Shown in pieces: positions 58,376-64,000 of a DNA stretch of 64,000 bases. Where the stretch lies: the NCBI GenBank assembly GCA_047967505.1, contig CM106539.1, one strand, 5' to 3'. Positions within the stretch are counted from its first letter, which is position 1; each line of letters starts with the position of its first letter. This stretch comes from Dipteris shenzhenensis. Lineage: Eukaryota > Polypodiophyta > Polypodiopsida > Gleicheniales. Under the pieces are notes generated by a model. That model was given only the letters and a program-made list of their open reading frames with translations. It made no database searches and was not told the DNA's origin. Both the position numbers and the translations under genes were made by a program.

Positions 58376-59712
58376 AAAGAAAGAAAGAAAGAAATTGTAT
58401 TAAAGTCTTCGGGAGACCGTGAAGGTCTATGAGACTAAAGATAACTAGTACAATGAGCATAACGGTGGCGGTCTCAAAACGGTCCGGCCAACCGTTTTCT
58501 TCAAAAAAGTTATGAAGGACGGTGTGTCTAGTCCTGGTGCAAAAAATGTGTATCTATCTCCAGATGATACAAAAAATGGCACAAAAAAATGGAGCAGAAG
58601 GGGGGAGATACAAATATATATATATGCCTGTGGTGATCGTCAGAGGCCAATCATAGAGGGCCCGTCAAATGGGAGGTCGAAAAAACCCTGCGATGGATGA
58701 TTGGCCTCTGACGTCACGCTGCCTAATCGAGCTCGGTCGTCGGGGGCAGCGAGAGGCCCTATGTTGAAGAACGAGAGGAGGTCGAAAAAACCCTGCGATG
58801 GATAATTGGCCTCTAATCGAGCTCGGTCGTCGGGGGCAGCGAGAGGCCCTATGTTGAAGAACGAGAGCGACGGTGACCCCGGTAGGGCATGCTGAGAGCA
58901 TAGAAGGGATGTCATGGACCCGGATGTGTGAGTCTGTCCGCTGGCGTAGCTGTCGTGGCTCTGGCTCTCGCTCACGTCCGCGTCGTCAGCTAGACTGAGG
59001 AGAGATACCCTGTGACTGGAAGAAATCAGTGATGGGTCGCTGAGTGTCCTCACGCTGTGTGGGCTGCGCATAATGTCGTGCCCGGAGAGATGCATCTCAG
59101 TGGCGGGTCATCTCATGTAAGAAAGCGGCTAGGCACCGTTGGTCCGAGAACTGCAGCATGCGTGTGAGGGGGCCGAATCCATCGCGGAATAGGCAGTGGT
59201 ACCGGCCTCGGATGGCACAATAGATAGGGCATCTGAAAGCAAAGTGCTCCTCCGACTCGATCTCCTACAGGTCGCAAAGTGGGCAGATGCGGCCCTCTCA
59301 TGGGATACCCTCTGCGCGTCCACTCTCGATCCGTAATCGGTGTGACGAAACCCTAAACTGGCCAAGTGAAATCCGGAGCGCATGCGGTAGATGAATCTGT
59401 GTATAGCCCGGGGGCGTGATGAAACCCTCCTGTGAGATCTGGAGGCAGTGTCGGCGATAGCAATCGAGCTTCATAGGAAGCTCGGGATGAAGAAACCAAG
59501 TCCTCCAGGTGTGAAGCTGGAGCAGGTCCTCTCGGATGATCTGGTTGACCTCCTCGTCAGTGGGGGAGAAAGGGGATGGTGGAGCGTCGAGGCTATACTG
59601 AAAAGGAGGCAACCGGTCCATGTCGAGGCCCAGTCGGGTGAACCAACTGGAAAGGCGTCCATACCAACATCGCTGGTCCCCATCAGCGGATAAGGCCATA
59701 GAGGAGCTGCCA
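58371..59712 (-). mobile_element. 5'-truncated LINE inserted in copia F (LINE 2)
   Basis: The minus strand from 59,712 carries a 141-codon frame (begins MFFSGSSSMALSADGDQRCW) ending in SHRLRIESGRAEGIP. Then come the zinc-binding end EIESEEHFAFRCPIYCAIRG and YHCLFRDGFGPL, DQRCLAAFLHEM, and a tail region. Its 3' end on the left is a (GAAA)n tract at 58,371-58,393, (TTTC)n on the element strand. The copia frame resumes directly beyond it, and AGAAA(A/G) at both borders may be the target duplication. Confidence 0.8.
58672..58866 (-). repeat. 105-bp tandem duplication near the LINE 2 C-terminus
   Basis: GGAGGTCGAAAAAACCCTGC ... GAACGAGA is repeated at 58,672 and 58,777. The second copy lacks 15 bp. 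Both 105 and 15 are multiples of three, and the minus frame (58,640-59,095) repeats SFFNIGPLAAPDDRARL and PSQGFFDL. Confidence 0.85.
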
Positions 59713-60497
59713 GAAAAGAACATGCTAATTTGGTTGCTTCTACATTGGTTGCTACAGCATGCAATGAAGAGCCACTATGCCATAAGGATGCCTTTGAAAA
59801 TTATTGTTGGTTGCAGGCCGTGCAAGCTGAATTAGTATGTGGGTAAACAACGTCAAACGAAAAGCTGATGGTTTAGTGGACCATTACAAAGCCCGCCGTC
59901 TTGTTGCAAAGGGTTATGCACAAAGGATTGATTGTTATTGCCCTTGCTGCCCCATCAGCCTTGGCATTAAGACAGCATTTCTTCATGGGCACTTCCAAGA
60001 GGAAGTCTATGTTACCCAACCTCCTAGCTTTGAGGTTGAAGGTTCTGAAGGAAAGGTATGCGGTTGAAGAAAGTCTTTAATGGATTATAACAGGGACCCC
60101 GGGCTTGGTATGCAAGGATACATGCTCATTTACTAAGTCTTGGCTACACTTTACATCCACACGAGTGGGACACATTTGCTAATTTTATACTTTATGTGGA
60201 TGACATGCTTGTTACTCGGACCCATGCTGAGCATTTTGCAGCATTTAAGATTGCCATGCAGAAGTCATTTGCTATGTCAGATCTTGGTCCTTTGCATTAT
60301 TGTCTGGTCATTCAATTTGCTAGCAGTGAGGAGGGTATTTTGATGTCACAATCCAAGTACATTGGACAGCTTTTGCAACGTTTTCAGTTTGAGGATTGCA
60401 AGCCAATATCCACACTATTCAAGCCTGGTTTTCATTTCTCATCTGATGATGACAATGGTGACTCTCTATCAACAGGAAAATAGTTGTTTGATATATT
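59712..60497 (+). pseudogene. Ty1/copia RT part (element F, 3' segment)
   Basis: The plus strand resumes with LVASTLVATACNEEPLCHKD, then in shifting frames [55 protein letters not shown] (about 60,190), QKSFAMSDLGPLHYCLVIQF and SQSKYIGQLLQRFQFEDCK. It ends at YQQ..SCLIYF, where the next LINE begins. More decayed than the 5' segment. Confidence 0.85.
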
Positions 60498-61595
60498 TTT
60501 ATTTTTATTTTTCAAAGAAAGGAACCTTCTATTGATGCTTGAAAGATTTCATACAAGACAGCAGCCCCGAAGGTGCTGAGTATGGAAAAAAACCGAAAAA
60601 GGCTGAAGAAAAACCGGCCTCTGTTCCTGAGAAACCCTAGCTCACTGCCTAGGGGATCTCTAGAACTGGGGCTAACAGCCAAGTGGGGGGACTATATAAC
60701 CAGCGAATCCCTCGTGGAGTTATGATGTAGAAAACACCTACAGTCCAAGCCTTGCAGAAACGAGCACGTCTCTCGATAGTCGCCCTGGAGCCTGGAGTCC
60801 CGCGCTCCCAGGTAGACCGTAGTGTGTAGATGATATCCTGCCATATGGCAACTAGAGTAGTCGCGCGTGGAACCAGGTGCTCACCCATCACAATACTGCA
60901 GCAACCACTCAAATGTTCCAAGCCGTGATGCTGGCTACTACCTCCCAAACACTGTCCTCCTTAGGAGGAGGAGGAGCTACATTGTCAGGGGGGATTGCCT
61001 CGTGGAGTGCAATCCTCTGGATGCTCTGACCCTGTATCCGGTAGGCTGGGGAGATCTCATCAATCTGAAACCAAGTCCTCTCTCTGTCAACCAAGCCACC
61101 GTTCCCCAGGTGTAGTCTCTATGAAGACTCTGCATACGTGTCATGATCCTGAGGGCTCCCATCCAGATCCTCGCTATGCTACGACAACTCCACAAGCAAT
61201 GCGGCATAGTCTCCAAGACACCATCGGAGCAACAATGGCACTACCTATCCACTCGCATCTGCTCCAACCACGGTCCAATGGACAAGCCTCCGCGGGTGGC
61301 CAGCCAGAAGAAGAGTAAGAGATCTTCCTTGGCCGCAAGCTGAACCACAACCGCATCCAAAATCTGGAGCGCACATCTCGGGGCACTCTCTAAGTCACCC
61401 AATGTCTCTCCCTCGAAGGGGTCCACCTCGACGAGTCCATCAGAAGCCTCCTGCCAATCCGTGTGGTGTAGGAAAAGAAGGGCACCTCATCCACCTGCTC
61501 AGCTAGGCCGCCCCTGGAGGGCCAGAACCACTCTCCCGGATCCCACTGGACCTCCCTCAAGGGTCTACCCTCCCACAGCCAAAGGCGCCATAGTC
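60498..61595 (-). mobile_element. 5'-truncated LINE inserted in copia F (LINE 3)
   Basis: The left end is a (TTTTTA)n tract (A-rich tail on the minus strand). The minus strand reads LQILDAVVVQLAAKEDLLLF, FWLATRGGLSIGPWLEQM, CHCCSDGVLETMPHCLWSC and IARIWMGALRIM. The C..C....ET..HCLW.C...ARIW pattern is the zf-RVT end of a LINE family different from LINEs 1 and 2. Confidence 0.75.
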
Positions 61596-61690
61596 ACAAG
61601 AAACGTTTCGAAACGTAGAAACCTGAAACATTTCAAAACGTTTCAAAAAAAGTAAATTTTTTTTGAAACTCCTGGTTGTACTCTCTAGTG
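61596..61690. repeat. AAACGTTTCGAAACG-like inverted-repeat segment
   Basis: Several overlapping copies of GAAACGTTTC-like palindromic words between LINE 3 and the chromovirus LTR. Confidence 0.6.
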
Positions 61691-62086
61691 CCAAAAATGC
61701 CTATAAAATATGCTAAGGAACAGAAAGGAGACTGAAATAGCAGAGAACAAGGAATAATTGTATTGCTTGAGTGTCTGTAGTGTAGTTGTAGTGTGTCATT
61801 CATACAATTGGGCCTCTCTTATATAGAGAGTGAAGAGTCACGCATGAAAAGGTGTGTACTCCAAAGTGTATGTGCATGAAGAGGTGTGTACCCCTTGTGA
61901 AGGGTGTGACCCTTGATGAGAGGGTACATTACAATAGGAGTGTCTCTTCAATAGAGTGTCTCTTGTGAAGGGTTGTGCCTCATAGGAAGTGTCCCGTCGA
62001 AAGGGCATACCCTTCCACAAGTGTCCATTCATCAAACAATCCATAAGTCTAGAAATAGAGAAAGGAATACGTCACAGATCGTGACA
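61680..62086 (-). repeat. 3' LTR of the gypsy chromovirus (left border approximate)
   Basis: On the minus strand the LTR starts TGTCACGATCTGTGACG at 62,086, directly after a polypurine tract. It has a TATA box CTATATAAGAG near 61,820. The far end is put at about 61,680 (..GTACA) but is uncertain. Confidence 0.65.
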
Positions 62087-62099
62087 TCCCCTCCCACTC
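62087..62099 (-). promoter_or_regulatory. Polypurine tract of the chromovirus
   Basis: GAGTGGGAGGGGA on the minus strand, immediately before the LTR start TGTCACG. Confidence 0.8.
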
Positions 62100-62104
62100 A
62101 AAAT

Positions 62105-62420
62105 AAGACCCTGGTGGAGATAATGAACTGATGTAGAAAATATCACTGTAAATTCTGAAAATACTGCTGTAAATATCAAGGTACTGCTGTAAGTCTTCAT
62201 CAGATTGCCAAGTAGCGTCGGAGTCGTCTAGATCTCGCCAAAGAACAAGGAATTCTGTGATAAGTCAATGTCGAGTCTCTCGCTGTCGATGGTCCAGAAT
62301 ACGCTCAGGAATCAGGAGAACATAATCGTCTTCGATTTCTGGAACATAATCACCTGCAGGAGGAATTGCTTCATCGCCTGGAATATACGTCTTTAGCCAA
62401 GAAATATGAAATGTCGGATG
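62105..62420 (-). pseudogene. GPY/F module and chromodomain (element H)
   Basis: KLRPRYYGPFRIIKK and WGKIHPTFHISWLKTY give the GPY/F-type integrase end. After PERILDHRQRETRH and one TAA, the frame continues as ITEFLVLWRDLDDSDATWQS. This matches the chromodomain core (ILDHR..R.....EYLVKWKG....ATWE). Such domains steer integration to particular chromatin. Confidence 0.8.
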
Positions 62421-62599
62421 GATTTTACCCCATGATGGTTGTAATTCCAATTTATAACTTAAAGGTGAATTTTTCTTGATGATCCGGAAAGGTCCATAGT
62501 ATCTTGGTCGCAACTTAGGAAACACAGACTTAACTGTATTATAGCGATGTGGGGCTACAAATAATAGCACCATGTCACCAGTGTCAAATTCTAGGTGAC

Positions 62600-63420
62600 G
62601 TCTATGTTTGTTGGCAGAGCGTTGATACCGCTCTTGCGCTTTTCGCATATGATCCCTGACTTGGAGTAGAATCTCTTGCATTTCTTGAACCAGTTGATCA
62701 GCTAGGGCCACTCGATGTTGAAGTCCAAAATTCGTTGGTACAATCAGAGTGTGTCCATAAGCTGCTTGAAATGGAGTCATGCTAATGGCACTATGAAAAG
62801 AGTTATTATAAGCAAACTCAAGGAGTGGTAGATACTCTTCCCAAGCTGCTAGGCGTGACTGAATATAATGTCAAAGCATTTCTTCCATAACTTGGTTGAC
62901 TCTTTCAGTCTGGCCGTCTGATTCTGGGTGGTAGGCTGAACTGAACAGTAGAGTTGTACCCAAAGATTCGAACAGTGAGATCCAAAAGTGACTGGTAAAC
63001 TTAGGATCTCTGTCGGATATGATATTCTTGGGCAATCCATGGTGTCGGAAAATGTGTTGTATGAAGAGTTTGGCTATGTCTGGAGCCTGTGCACTGCTTT
63101 TGCAAGCAACAAAGTGTGCCATTTTGGACAATCGACCAACAATTATCATAATCTGAGTGTTACCTCGGGAGGATCGTGGTAGTGTTGTAATGAAATCCAT
63201 GGAAATACTTTCCCACCTTTCAGTTGGAACTGGAAGAGGTTGAAGAAGTCCTGTTGAAAGTCGTCGGCTTGCTTTCATTTGTTGACAAGATAAGCAAGAT
63301 GTAACCATTTTGATGACGTCGCTTCTCATCTGAGGCCAGTAGTATGTTGCACTGAGTAACCTCTAAGTCTTGTTGATGCCTGGATGGGCAGCATAAGCAA
63401 CTACATGATGCTCTTTTAAC
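62600..63420 (-). pseudogene. Integrase domain (element H)
   Basis: The zinc-binding HHCC region reads EHHVVAYAAHPGINKT, stop, then SCLSCQQMKA. The catalytic core holds the expected acidic residues: SMDFITTLP, ISDRDPKFTS and YHPESDGQTERVNQVMEE. A stop follows EEML at 62,868-62,870, after which the frame continues as EEYLPLLEFAYNN and MTPFQAAYG. Confidence 0.9.
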
Positions 63421-63639
63421 AAAAGACGTCGAACCTCCTTGTCATGTGGTACACAGACGCGATCTTGATAATATAGAAGGTCGTCCGTATAAGAATAAGA
63501 TGAGAAAATCTTCTGTTCGGAAGTCGAAGGTTGATCTTTTGAAAGAACTTGTATTGTTGTGCCGAAGTCTTTATCATTGAAATACTTCCCTTTGAATGAA
63601 TTCGGAACATCCATAGATAATGTAGAGATTACCATAGCT

Positions 63640-63990
63640 AATGCTAGAGTTAACCTGCTGAGAGCAATTGCAACTACATTGCGTAGTCCTGGAATGTACT
63701 CAATGGTCATGTGAAAGTTGGCCAGAAACTCAACCTAGTGTGCTTGTCGAGCGTTCATGACCGGCTGAGTAAAGATATACTTTAGAGAGTGATGGTCTGT
63801 CTTGACCACTGAGTCGGCTCCCATGAGATAATGTTTCCAAGAGCGATAAGCATGTACAATGGCAAGAAACTCCTAATCATAAACCGGGTATCGGGTTTGA
63901 ATATCAGAATGTTTATGGCTATCAAAAGCAATAACTTTGTCTTCTTGCATCAAGACTACTCCTGTAGCGACATCGGAACGTCGGTCATGA
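63640..63990 (-). pseudogene. RNase H domain (element H)
   Basis: The minus strand reads TGVVLMQEDKVIAFDSHKHS, EFLAIVHAYRSWKHYLMGAD, VKTDHHSLKYIFTQP and IEYIPGLRNVVAIALSR. Two TAG codons interrupt it. In the last motif ADALSR has become AIALSR. Confidence 0.85.
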
Positions 63991-64000
63991 CCTCAAATGG

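Larger units (their letters stand above)
62100..64000 (-). mobile_element. Ty3/gypsy chromovirus pol, RNase H to chromodomain (element H, runs off window)
   Basis: One minus-strand reading frame set covers RNase H, integrase and chromodomain with only a handful of in-frame stops (among them 63,363-63,365, 62,868-62,870 and 62,265-62,267, and two in RNase H). It is the best-preserved pol in the window. The 5' half (gag, protease, RT) lies beyond 64,000. Gypsy order with a C-terminal chromodomain places it with plant chromoviruses. Confidence 0.85.

Noticed and set aside
61596-61690. Rho-type terminator or stem-loop RNA from the AAACGTTTC palindromes
   Set aside because: Eukaryotic context and no adjacent transcript; more likely TE-terminal or simple inverted repeats.

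Overview
This 64 kb window looks like nuclear DNA of a land plant with a large, repeat-rich genome. It is AT-rich, dense in microsatellites, and made mostly of old, broken transposable elements in several nested layers. Sense-strand pol remains of plant Ty1/copia and Ty3/gypsy elements, a chromodomain-bearing gypsy element, several LINEs and Helitron parts are all readable. I cannot name the species; a seed-free vascular plant such as a fern is a guess only. No bacterial, organellar or CRISPR features are seen.

The one convincing host gene lies on the minus strand between about 56.7 and 43.1 kb. It is a NIPA/DUF803-type magnesium-transporter-like gene, closest by eye to plant NIPA9. Four downstream exons (45,895-45,981; 45,723-45,781; 45,331-45,463; 43,073-43,221) have consensus GT/AG borders and perfectly linked reading phases. 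An upstream exon lies at 56,607-56,736. The ~10.6 kb between them is packed with a LINE, two copia elements, two gypsy elements and an LTR. First and last exons were not found.

Region by region. 1-1.2 kb: degraded gene of an uncharacterised, probably transposon-borne family. 1.2-2.7 kb: AAAGCA-rich satellite and a 31-bp minisatellite. 4.25-7.58 kb: gypsy element (minus). 8.3-8.6 kb: microsatellites. 10.94-14.2 kb: a very recent 1.63 kb tandem duplication. 15.2 kb: Helitron Rep fragment. 20-23.4 kb: RPA-like gene, PIF1-like helicase and endonuclease remains, together a Helentron-like locus. 25.6 and 30.2 kb: gypsy fragments. 31.2-32.9 kb: long polypurine tract. 34.9-35.3 kb: LINE zinc-binding end. 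37.8-39.8 kb: copia element (minus). 39.85-42.24 kb: a structurally complete non-autonomous LTR retrotransposon with target-site duplication. 43-56.7 kb: the NIPA-like gene with TE-filled introns. 57-61.6 kb: a copia element split by two LINEs, beside a third LINE. 61.7-64 kb: gypsy chromovirus (minus) running off the window end.

Except for the NIPA-like gene, almost every coding stretch carries stops or frameshifts, so the window is mainly a record of element turnover rather than a working gene set.
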